Shown here one piece after another: positions 1-5,311 of a DNA stretch of 14,767 nt (positions within the stretch are counted from its first letter, which is position 1; every line of letters starts with the position of its first letter). The notes beneath the pieces were generated by a model, which ran no database searches, had not been told where the DNA came from, and saw only the letters and a program-made list of their open reading frames with translations. Both the position numbers and the translations under genes were made by a program. The stretch is from JBLHHI01 sp047614125 (GTDB lineage: Bacteria; Bacteroidota; Bacteroidia; NS11-12g; UBA9320): NCBI GenBank assembly GCA_047614125.1, contig JBLHHI010000086.1, positions 1 through 14,767 of the forward strand. Direction: 5' to 3'.

Positions 1-34
1 GCTCTTCTAGTAATTTCTCTGTTTTCTCGTTCAT
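1..34 (-). CDS. 5' end of an unidentified minus-strand gene, cut by the window edge
   Basis: Reading the minus strand from an ATG at 34-32 gives an open frame MNEKTEKLLEE that runs off the left edge after 11 codons. The start is followed by a charged, helix-like stretch typical of a cytoplasmic protein's N-terminus, but nothing identifies a family. The upstream side is AT-rich non-coding DNA, which fits a gene start diverging from trpS with the octamer repeat arrays in between. So few codons could be open by chance, so the call rests mostly on position. Confidence 0.4.
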   Translation of the reverse strand, partial: MNEKTEKLLEE

Positions 35-127
35 TAGACAAATATTTAATTTTTTAAAATATTGCCTACAAACTAATCTGTCAATTTTTTAATGAGTTAC
101 TTCAAACACAAAATGGTGTACAGTCCC

Positions 128-260
128 TAAAAAGCTGTCTTTCCATCTCGATGTCTTTTTGTCTTTAAGTCTCTAAGTCTCTGAGTCTTTCAGTCTCTCA
201 GTCTCTAAGTCTTTCTATCTCTTAGTCTTTAAGTCTCTTAGTCTCTTAGTCTCTCAGTCT
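128..260 (+). repeat. Octamer tandem array 1 (period 8, AGTCTYTN) with leader
   Basis: From 136 to 260 the sequence repeats with an unbroken 8-bp period. The core AGTCT (variants TGTCT, TATCT, CATCT) begins at 136, 144, 152, 160 and every 8 bp to 256, about 15.6 units without a single indel. Consensus is AGTCTYTN. An extra octamer-length leader, TAAAAAGC, sits at 128-135. The period is not a multiple of three and the region has stops, so it is not a coding repeat. There are no spacers, so it is not CRISPR. The block 128-166 recurs identically at 341-379 at the head of array 2. Confidence 0.93.
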
Positions 261-265
261 AGCAA

Positions 266-312
266 GAAGATATTTAGACTGAAAGATTTTTAGACTGAAA
301 GATATTTAGACT
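266..312 (-). repeat. Inverted segment of the octamer repeat family (period 16)
   Basis: Between the two arrays lie three consecutive units ending in TTTAGACT (about 266-280, 281-296, 297-312), with AGACT at 276, 292 and 308, exactly 16 bp apart. Read on the minus strand each unit is AGTCTAAA followed by TATCTTTC or a near variant. That is the same AGTCT/TATCT octamer dimer seen on the plus strand in the flanking arrays. The segment can therefore pair with them: TCTTTCAGTCT at 186-196 is the exact complement of AGACTGAAAGA here. It looks like an inverted piece of the same family. Confidence 0.8.
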
Positions 313-340
313 AGAAGCAATGAAGATCGATTAAACTACA

Positions 341-620
341 TAAAAAGCTGTCTTTCCATCTCGATGTCTTTTTGTCTTTTTGTCTTTAAGTCTCTGAGTC
401 TTTAAGTCTCTGAGTCTTTCAGTCTCTAAGTCTTTCTATCTCTTAGTCTTTAAGTCTCTAAGTCTTTAAGTCTCTAAGTCTTTCAGTCTCTTAGTCTTTC
501 TATCTCTTAGTCTCTAAGTCTCTTAGTCTTAAAGTCTCTAAGTCTTTCTATCTCTAAGTCTTTCTATCTCTTAGTCTTTAAGTCTCTTAGTCTTTAAGTC
601 TCTAAGTCTATTCGTCTCTC
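341..620 (+). repeat. Octamer tandem array 2 (period 8, AGTCTYTN), 34 units, with leader
   Basis: Thirty-four octamers fill 349-620 without any phase slip. AGTCT or a one-base variant starts at 349, 357, 365 and so on to 605 and 613. Most units are AGTCTCTN or AGTCTTTN. A higher-order pattern is visible: the pair AGTCTTTC TATCTCTW recurs at 429, 493, 541 and 557, as it does at 208 in array 1. The leader and first units (341-379) are identical to 128-166, after which array 2 has one extra TGTCTTTT. The array ends 16 bp before the trpS -7 box, so it forms the upstream region of trpS. Confidence 0.95.
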
Positions 621-636
621 AATACCGGAATAATCT

Positions 637-644
637 TATTTTTG
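637..644 (+). promoter_or_regulatory. Likely trpS promoter, -7 box TATTTTTG
   Basis: TATTTTTG matches the Bacteroidota -7 consensus TAnnTTTG exactly and lies 15 bp before the chosen trpS ATG, which would leave a very short leader. No TTG -33 element is present at the usual distance. Upstream is TTCG at 611-614, inside the degenerate end of octamer array 2. Confidence 0.6.
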
Positions 645-659
645 CTCAAAATCATAACA

Positions 660-1661
660 ATGGATGTAGTAGTAAGCGGAATCAGGCCAACGGGAAAGTT
701 GCACTTGGGCAATTACTTTGGTGCCGTGAAAAATTTCCTGCTTATGCAGGAAAATTACAAAACGTATTTTTTTATTGCCGACATTCATTCGCTAACCACC
801 CATCCAACGCCAGCCGATTTACACAACAACGTAAAACAGGTTTTGGCCGAATACTTGGCCATGGGCTTGGATCCGGAGAAATGTTCGCTCTTTATTCAGA
901 GTGATTTACCGCAGATTTCGGAGCTGTATACGTACATGAACATGAATGCCTATTTGGGCGAGTTGGAGCGTTCTGCATCTTTTAAAGACAAGGTTAGAAC
1001 CCAACGAAATAACGTGAATGCTGGCTTGTTAACCTATCCAGTTTTAATGGCGGTAGACATTCTAATTCACAAAGCAAACTGGGTGCCGGTGGGTAAAGAT
1101 CAAGAACAACACCTTGAAATGACTCGAGTTTTTGGACGCAGATTTAACGACATATACAACGTGGATTGCTTTCCAGAACCCCATGCATTTAAGCAAGGGA
1201 GTGCAGATTTGGTTAAGGTTCCAGGTCTTACAGATCAAGGAAAGATGAGTAAGAGTGGAGGTGAGGGAGACGCGGTTTTCTTTGACGATGATGAAAAAGT
1301 TACGCATAAAAAAATTATGCGCGCAGTAACCGATGAAGGTCCACAATCGATGAATGCCGTAAAATCAACGGCCGTTCAGAACTTGTTCGACATCATGAAG
1401 TTGGTTTCAGCAGAATCGACAATCGAACATTTTGAAGAGGCACATGCCAATTGCACCATTCGTTACGGAGATTTGAAAAAGCAAATTTCGGAGGACGTAG
1501 CCATGTTCGTAGCCCCGGTTCGGGCTAAGATTCAGGATATTCGCTCGAACGATGCGTATTTGTCGGAAGTAGCGAAGATGGGTGCCGAAAAGGCGCATAA
1601 AAGCGCGGAAAGCACCTTGAAAGAAGTGCGCGAAATAATTGGTTTTAGAAAATTTTATTAG
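660..1661 (+). CDS. trpS: Tryptophanyl-tRNA synthetase
   Basis: Charges tRNA-Trp with tryptophan using ATP in the cytoplasm; a class I aminoacyl-tRNA synthetase. The 333-residue length is normal for the bacterial enzyme. The HIGH-type ATP-binding signature appears as PTGKLHLGN at residues 10-18 and the KMSKS loop as GKMSKSGG around 194-201. The Rossmann core includes YPVLMAVDILIH, typical of the tryptophan site. I start at ATG 660, six codons inside a longer frame that would need a TTG at 642. That TTG overlaps the -7 promoter box, and the shorter form begins MDVVVSGIRPTG, as bacterial TrpRS proteins usually do. The gene appears to be monocistronic or to run into the kinase gene 40 bp downstream, which has its own promoter. 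Confidence 0.97.
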   Translation: MDVVVSGIRPTGKLHLGNYFGAVKNFLLMQENYKTYFFIADIHSLTTHPTPADLHNNVKQVLAEYLAMGLDPEKCSLFIQSDLPQISELYTYMNMNAYLGELERSASFKDKVRTQRNNVNAGLLTYPVLMAVDILIHKANWVPVGKDQEQHLEMTRVFGRRFNDIYNVDCFPEPHAFKQGSADLVKVPGLTDQGKMSKSGGEGDAVFFDDDEKVTHKKIMRAVTDEGPQSMNAVKSTAVQNLFDIMKLVSAESTIEHFEEAHANCTIRYGDLKKQISEDVAMFVAPVRAKIQDIRSNDAYLSEVAKMGAEKAHKSAESTLKEVREIIGFRKFY

Positions 1662-1670
1662 ATAGATTTG
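1639..1670 (+). promoter_or_regulatory. Promoter of the deoxynucleoside kinase gene (TTG-N21-TAGATTTG)
   Basis: A TTG -33 element at 1639-1641, inside the last trpS codons, is followed after 21 bp by TAGATTTG at 1663-1670, a perfect TAnnTTTG -7 box directly after the trpS stop. The spacing fits the known Bacteroidota promoter pattern. It would give a leader of about 25 nt before the ATG at 1702. This is the best two-part promoter match in the window. Confidence 0.65.
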
Positions 1671-1701
1671 AAGTCATATAAATCTCATTAAGTACTAGAG
1701 C

Positions 1702-2316
1702 ATGCACATTGCCATAGCAGGAAATATTGGAGCCGGAAAGTCGACACTTACCGGGTTATTAGCGAAACATTACAAGTGGGAACCTCATTACGAATCGCTG
1801 GAAAACAATCCATATATTTCTGATTTCTATGAAGATATGCAGCGATGGTCGTTTAACTTACAGGTGTACTTCTTGAACAGTCGATTTAACAGCGTTCGAA
1901 ATTTTCGGCAACGCGGCGAAACCGTTATTCAAGATCGCACCATTTACGAAGACGCCTACATCTTTGCCCCCAACTTGCATGCCATGGGTTTAATGAGTAC
2001 CCGCGATTTTGATACCTATCAAGCGCTGTTTTCCAGCATAAAGTCTATGCTCGAGCCACCCGATTTGATGATCTACTTGCGTGCCAGCATACCGGCTTTG
2101 GTAAGTCGAATTCAGAAAAGAGGCAGAGAGTATGAAGACTCCATTCGTTTAGATTATCTAAAGCGCTTGAATGAACGCTACGAAGCCTGGATATCAACCT
2201 ACGCCGAAGGAAAACTTTTAATCATTGAAGTGGATGATTTGGAATTTGAAACCAATCCAGAAGACCTTGGAATCATCATTAGTAAGATCGATTCAGAGAT
2301 TCACGGCTTGTTTTGA
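1702..2316 (+). CDS. Deoxynucleoside kinase (dNK/dGK family)
   Basis: Predicted cytoplasmic salvage enzyme that phosphorylates a deoxynucleoside to its 5'-monophosphate with ATP or another NTP. The 204 residues match bacterial deoxyadenosine/deoxyguanosine kinases. Visible motifs are the P-loop GNIGAGKS at residues 7-14, a likely catalytic Glu in HYESLENNP (about 31), the DRTIYED motif at 78-84 that replaces the classical ERS, and an arginine-rich lid RIQKRGREYE at about 136-145. Substrate preference (dA, dG, dC or T) cannot be read from the sequence. The ATG at 1702 begins directly with the beta strand leading into the P-loop (MHIAIAGNIG), so no earlier start is needed. The stop TGA is also the first triplet of a 14-bp repeat array. 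Confidence 0.93.
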   Translation: MHIAIAGNIGAGKSTLTGLLAKHYKWEPHYESLENNPYISDFYEDMQRWSFNLQVYFLNSRFNSVRNFRQRGETVIQDRTIYEDAYIFAPNLHAMGLMSTRDFDTYQALFSSIKSMLEPPDLMIYLRASIPALVSRIQKRGREYEDSIRLDYLKRLNERYEAWISTYAEGKLLIIEVDDLEFETNPEDLGIIISKIDSEIHGLF

Positions 2317-2360
2317 TGGTTAACGGTTGATGATAAATGGTTGATGATGAACGAATGATG
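2314..2360 (+). repeat. Left 14-bp degenerate repeat array (reads on the plus strand)
   Basis: Three 14-bp units follow one another: TGATGGTTAACGGT (2314-2327), TGATGATAAATGGT (2328-2341) and TGATGATGAACGAA (2342-2355), then a partial TGATG. The first triplet is the kinase gene's stop codon. The family matches, in inverted orientation, the array at 2884-2939. For example GGTTGATGATAAATGGTT here differs at one position from GGTTGATGATTAATGGTT there, read on the minus strand. Confidence 0.8.
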
Positions 2361-2470
2361 CGATCTTGATCAAGATTGTGAGCTTCAGCGAATTTAAGCA
2401 CTTAGTTTCAGCACAACATTCCAAAAGTTCCTTTTAGATCAGTAGATTTTGTTGAACCAAATTCAGTAAA

Positions 2471-2833
2471 ATGAAAGAACGCGTTGTCCAAAATATTAGT
2501 TATCAATTTGCGGTAAATATAATTTTGGTATACAAAGAACTTGTACAACAAAGTGGCTATATTTTTGCAAAACAAATCGTGCGAAGTGGCACTTCCATAG
2601 GAGCAATGATTCGAGAAGCGGATCACGCCGAGAGCAAACCAGATTTTAGACATAAACTGGCCATTGCCCAGAAAGAAACCAGCGAAACTCTGTACTGGTT
2701 AGAACTGTTAAACGAGACTGGTTATTTGGGAAAAGCAAACTTTCAAAAGCTTCACATAGAAGCATTGTCAATAATGAAATTGCTCACAAAAATTATTAAA
2801 ACATCCAAACTTCGATCAAGCGCGGTTAAATAG
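2471..2833 (+). CDS. Four-helix-bundle protein (S23 / 23S rRNA intervening-sequence family)
   Basis: A 120-residue, almost entirely helical protein with the hallmarks of the TIGR02436 / 23S rRNA IVP family. These include a central SGTSIGAMIREADHA segment (about 39-53), then DFRHKLAIAQKETSETLYWLELL in helix 3 and a C-terminal helix rich in Leu, Ile and Lys. Relatives occur as ORFs inside 23S rRNA intervening sequences, as stand-alone genes, and as the Avd accessory protein of diversity-generating retroelements. No rRNA, reverse transcriptase or variable-repeat cassette is visible nearby, so this is an orphan copy of unknown function. It lies between two convergent genes, flanked on both sides by inverted 14-bp repeat arrays. 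A weak promoter-like TAGATTTTG (one base too long) lies at 2443-2451. Confidence 0.88.
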   Translation: MKERVVQNISYQFAVNIILVYKELVQQSGYIFAKQIVRSGTSIGAMIREADHAESKPDFRHKLAIAQKETSETLYWLELLNETGYLGKANFQKLHIEALSIMKLLTKIIKTSKLRSSAVK

Positions 2834-2883
2834 CACATGTCCAATTAAACCCTAGGTAGACTACTTGCAAAGATTAACTTCCG

Positions 2884-2939
2884 TTAACCATTAATCATCA
2901 ACCGTAAATCATTATCCGTTAATCATTATCCGTTAACCA
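2884..2939 (-). repeat. Right 14-bp degenerate repeat array (reads on the minus strand)
   Basis: Read on the minus strand from 2939, four 14-bp units follow: TGGTTAACGGATAA, TGATTAACGGATAA, TGATTTACGGTTGA and TGATTAATGGTTAA. Spacing is exact. The first unit contains the TAA stop codon of ribH (2935-2933), so the array starts inside the end of that gene. It is the inverted counterpart of 2314-2360. Each array begins at a stop codon and runs downstream of its gene in the sense direction. Confidence 0.85.
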
Positions 2940-3409
2940 TTCTCCATCATTCTCAACGCCGTATACGCCGCCTCAGCACCTTTATTGCCGTGCTTGCCAC
3001 CAGCACGCTCTTCCGCTTGTTGCTGATTATCAGTGGTTAATACACCAAAAATTACCGGCTTATTGTATTTCAAAGAAACGTTGGCAATGCCATTGGCCAC
3101 TGCATTACAGATGAAATCAAAATGTCGAGTTTCTCCTTGAATTACCGTACCAAGAGCAATCACCGCATCCACAGCCTCTTTCTGCGCTTCGCGTTGCGAA
3201 CCCAAGATTAGTTCAAAGCTTCCCGGCACCCAACAAACCGAGATTTGTTCGGATGGAACCTTGGCTTCGCTTAAGACCTGAAAAGCCCCGTCAACCATAG
3301 CTTGATTAACAGACTTATTCCATTCGGCCACCACAATGGAAACACGCGCCTTTGGGAGTTGAGGTATTTCATTTTCGAAAACGGAAAGATTTTTATTTAC
3401 GGACGACAT
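2933..3409 (-). CDS. ribH: 6,7-dimethyl-8-ribityllumazine synthase (riboflavin synthase beta chain)
   Basis: Catalyses the penultimate step of riboflavin synthesis, condensing 5-amino-6-(D-ribitylamino)uracil with 3,4-dihydroxy-2-butanone 4-phosphate. The family forms pentamers or 60-mer capsids. At 158 residues the length is typical. Key features are VSIVVAEWN (23-31), the substrate-binding VPGSFEL (61-67), GTVIQGETRHFDFI (87-100) with the catalytic His at 96, and the C-terminal GVLTTDNQQQAEERAGG phosphate-binding segment with GNKGAEAA after it. The start is the ATG complement at 3409, giving a short variable N-terminus as in other members. Its stop codon lies inside the 14-bp repeat array. 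A terminator separates it from the upstream TPR gene, so it is probably not simply co-transcribed with it. Confidence 0.96.
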   Translation of the reverse strand: MSSVNKNLSVFENEIPQLPKARVSIVVAEWNKSVNQAMVDGAFQVLSEAKVPSEQISVCWVPGSFELILGSQREAQKEAVDAVIALGTVIQGETRHFDFICNAVANGIANVSLKYNKPVIFGVLTTDNQQQAEERAGGKHGNKGAEAAYTALRMMENG

Positions 3410-3435
3410 ACTGCTTTTTATGTTGAAAGGTTCTT

Positions 3436-3465
3436 AAACAAAAAAGCAGAGCACAATGGCTCTGC
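3436..3465 (-). terminator. Rho-independent terminator after the TPR gene
   Basis: On the minus strand a perfect 7-bp stem GCAGAGC/GCTCTGC (3465-3459 with 3452-3446) encloses a 6-nt loop and is followed directly by the T-rich run TTTTTTGTTT (3445-3436). It sits 20 bp past the stop of the TPR gene and 27 bp before the ribH start. It should end most transcripts from pdhA and the TPR gene, or act as an attenuator for read-through into ribH. Confidence 0.85.
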
Positions 3466-3485
3466 CTTTCCAAAAAATTATTGAT

Positions 3486-4181
3486 TTAACTATTGGCAGA
3501 AGCCTTTTCAGCTCGAGCTAAGTACTTATCAATTTCTTGACCAAAGCGAGATTTGGAGTATTTTTCTTTAATGATTTTATAGGCACTGTAGGCCTTATCC
3601 CATTTTCCTAGTTTTTCGTATGCGGTTGCTGCTTTCTTAAGGCAGTACGGCGTAGTGAAATCATTCTCTTTAGCATTGGCAGCCTTCATGTAATATGAAG
3701 CGGCCTCATCCAAATTTTCTAGCTCAGAATAACAATCTCCGATCAACCCCAACGTAAGGGGACCAACCATTTCATCCGAAAATTTAGCTTTCTTTAAATA
3801 GGTAATTGCTTCCTCAAATTGACCCTCGTTCATCTTGGTTCGGCCGGCATAAAAGTTCGCTCTCTTCCCAGCAAGTGTTCCGCTGTATTCGTTCGCAACA
3901 TCGATCAAGCCCAAGTTGGTGCCATCACCATTCAGGGCTTTTTGAGTTGAATCCATTCCGTAATATCGTTCCGCCATGAAAATGGCAACATTGGCTTCTT
4001 TTTCCTTCTTAGGTTTTAAATACCCAAAATAGGCATACACCAAAGCAGCTACTAAAAGCAATGCACCACCTGCGTAGGCTAAGTTTTTTGAGTTATCTGT
4101 AAAAAAATGATCGAAACTAAAACCCTTTGAGGTTTCGGTTGCAACAACTTCTGGTGCGTTATCTTCCTGTTCTTGACTCAT
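3486..4181 (-). CDS. Membrane-anchored tetratricopeptide-repeat protein, YfgM-like
   Basis: A 231-residue protein with an acidic N-terminus of about 33 residues, one hydrophobic membrane helix at about 34-54 (AYAGGALLLVAALVYAYFGY), a basic KPKKEKE stop after it, and then a helical region. At least three TPR-like pairs are visible, at about 107-133, 141-174 and 179-211 (for example QFEEAITYLKKAKF, NLDEAASYYMKAAN, KWDKAYSAYKIIKE). The layout, one N-terminal anchor plus periplasmic TPRs, is that of YfgM, a SecYEG/PpiD-associated protein in E. coli, but sequence alone does not prove that role. From memory, a TPR gene of this kind near ribH and recF is common in flavobacteria. It has its own -7 box at 4196-4203 and a terminator at 3436-3465. 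Confidence 0.8.
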   Translation of the reverse strand: MSQEQEDNAPEVVATETSKGFSFDHFFTDNSKNLAYAGGALLLVAALVYAYFGYLKPKKEKEANVAIFMAERYYGMDSTQKALNGDGTNLGLIDVANEYSGTLAGKRANFYAGRTKMNEGQFEEAITYLKKAKFSDEMVGPLTLGLIGDCYSELENLDEAASYYMKAANAKENDFTTPYCLKKAATAYEKLGKWDKAYSAYKIIKEKYSKSRFGQEIDKYLARAEKASANS

Positions 4182-4195
4182 TGTCTAATTTTTTG

Positions 4196-4203
4196 CAAAA
4201 ATA
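4196..4203 (-). promoter_or_regulatory. -7 box TATTTTTG of the TPR gene promoter
   Basis: On the minus strand TATTTTTG (4203-4196), identical to the trpS box, lies 14 bp before the ATG of the TPR gene. A TTG at 4221-4219 gives a spacer of only 15 bp and another at 4232-4230 gives 26, so the -33 element is uncertain. The box implies that the TPR gene can be transcribed independently of pdhA. Confidence 0.55.
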
Positions 4204-4257
4204 ATCCTTCTTAGCATTCAATTCTAATCCAATGCAAATCATGGATATTTTTAATTT

Positions 4258-5250
4258 CTATTCAATAATATATGGGTAATCTTCAACATACACATCGGTG
4301 TACAGCTCAGACACATCAGGGTATTCCGAAGCTTCTGCAAATTCTACCGTTGCTTCAACTTCCGAAATAATTCGTTCATCCAGGGCTTCAAAATCAGCTT
4401 CAGTCAACCATTTTTTGGAAATCATGGTTGCCTTTACCTGCTCAATAGGGTCTAATTCTTTGTATTTGGCCAATTCTGCTTTGGTACGATATTTTGCCGG
4501 ATCCGACATCGAATGACCTTTATATCGATAGGTTTTGATCTCCAATAATGTTGGGCCATCTCCTTTTCTTGCTCGTTCTGCCGCCGTGGCAACGGCTTCA
4601 TGAACGGCTTCACACGACATACCATCCACTTGTTCGGAAGGCATTTCGTAGGCCAAACCAATTTTGTATAAATCCAAAACGTTGGTAGTACGTTCCACCG
4701 ATGTTCCCATGGCGTATTCATTATTCTCAATAATAAATACAACAGGTAACTTCCACAACATAGCCATGTTAAAGGCTTCGTGCAAGGCACCTTGCCGAAC
4801 GGCACCGTCACCCATGTAACACATCGAAATGTTCTTTGTTCCCTTGTATTGCTCAGCTAAGGCCATGCCGGCACCCAACGGAATTTGTCCGCCAACAATG
4901 CCATGTCCACCGTAAAAATTGTGCTCCTTACTAAACATGTGCATACTGCCGCCCTTGCCTTTGCTGCAACCTGTAATCTTTCCAAACAACTCAGCCATAA
5001 CCGCCTTGGGCTCAATGCCACACGCAATGGCATGACCATGATCTCGATAGGCAGTAATAACCTTATCGTCTTTGGTGGTAGCTGATGTAGCTCCTGCAGT
5101 CACGGCTTCTTGCCCAATGTACAAGTGACAAAATCCTCTGATTTTTTGCTGCCCGTACAATTGCGCACATTTTTCCTCAAATCTGCGGATCAGCAACATT
5201 TGCTCCAACCACGTACCGTAATTCTCTTTAGTAAACTTTATTTTTGCCAT
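4258..5250 (-). CDS. pdhA: Pyruvate dehydrogenase E1 component, alpha subunit
   Basis: The alpha chain of the heterotetrameric, thiamine-diphosphate-dependent E1. It decarboxylates pyruvate and passes the acetyl group to the lipoyl domain of E2. The 330 residues cover the whole E1-alpha domain. The early LLIRRFEEKCAQLYGQQKI segment is typical. SKGKGGSMHMF and GGHGIVGGQIPLGAGMA line the active site. The ThDP/Mg motif runs from GDGAVRQG to IIENN. YRYKGHSMSDPAKYRTK corresponds to the loop phosphorylated in mitochondria. A longer frame starts at 5322, but its first 24 codons (MMYTSCGKYYFC...) do not look like E1-alpha and would cover the promoter. ATG 5250 gives MAKIKFTKENY and is preferred. No E1-beta or E2 gene is adjacent; the next gene downstream is the TPR gene. 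Confidence 0.95.
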   Translation of the reverse strand: MAKIKFTKENYGTWLEQMLLIRRFEEKCAQLYGQQKIRGFCHLYIGQEAVTAGATSATTKDDKVITAYRDHGHAIACGIEPKAVMAELFGKITGCSKGKGGSMHMFSKEHNFYGGHGIVGGQIPLGAGMALAEQYKGTKNISMCYMGDGAVRQGALHEAFNMAMLWKLPVVFIIENNEYAMGTSVERTTNVLDLYKIGLAYEMPSEQVDGMSCEAVHEAVATAAERARKGDGPTLLEIKTYRYKGHSMSDPAKYRTKAELAKYKELDPIEQVKATMISKKWLTEADFEALDERIISEVEATVEFAEASEYPDVSELYTDVYVEDYPYIIE

Positions 5251-5287
5251 GCGATAAATTCCAATTGCTGAATTGTCAAAAGCGGCA

Positions 5288-5295
5288 CAAAAATA
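5288..5295 (-). promoter_or_regulatory. pdhA promoter, -7 box TATTTTTG
   Basis: On the minus strand TATTTTTG (5295-5288) matches TAnnTTTG exactly and is 37 bp before the pdhA ATG. The nearest TTG is at 5322-5320, a 24-bp spacer, which would place the -33 element inside the first codons of the divergent recF. The shared intergenic space is only 61 bp. I see no equally clear plus-strand promoter for recF there. Confidence 0.55.
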
Positions 5296-5311
5296 GTATT
5301 TCCCACACGAA

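Noticed and set aside
35..127. tRNA, T-box or other RNA leader upstream of trpS
   Set aside because: No cloverleaf, specifier loop or terminator/antiterminator pair could be found; the DNA before array 1 is plain AT-rich sequence.
128..620. CRISPR array
   Set aside because: There are no spacers. The repeat is a continuous 8-bp unit, and no cas genes are in the window.
642..659. TrpRS start at TTG 642
   Set aside because: The TTG overlaps the TATTTTTG promoter box, the six extra residues are not TrpRS-like, and ATG 660 gives the normal family start.
2471..2833. 23S rRNA intervening sequence or diversity-generating retroelement around the four-helix-bundle gene
   Set aside because: No rRNA sequence, reverse transcriptase or template/variable repeat pair is visible near it; it lies between two protein genes.
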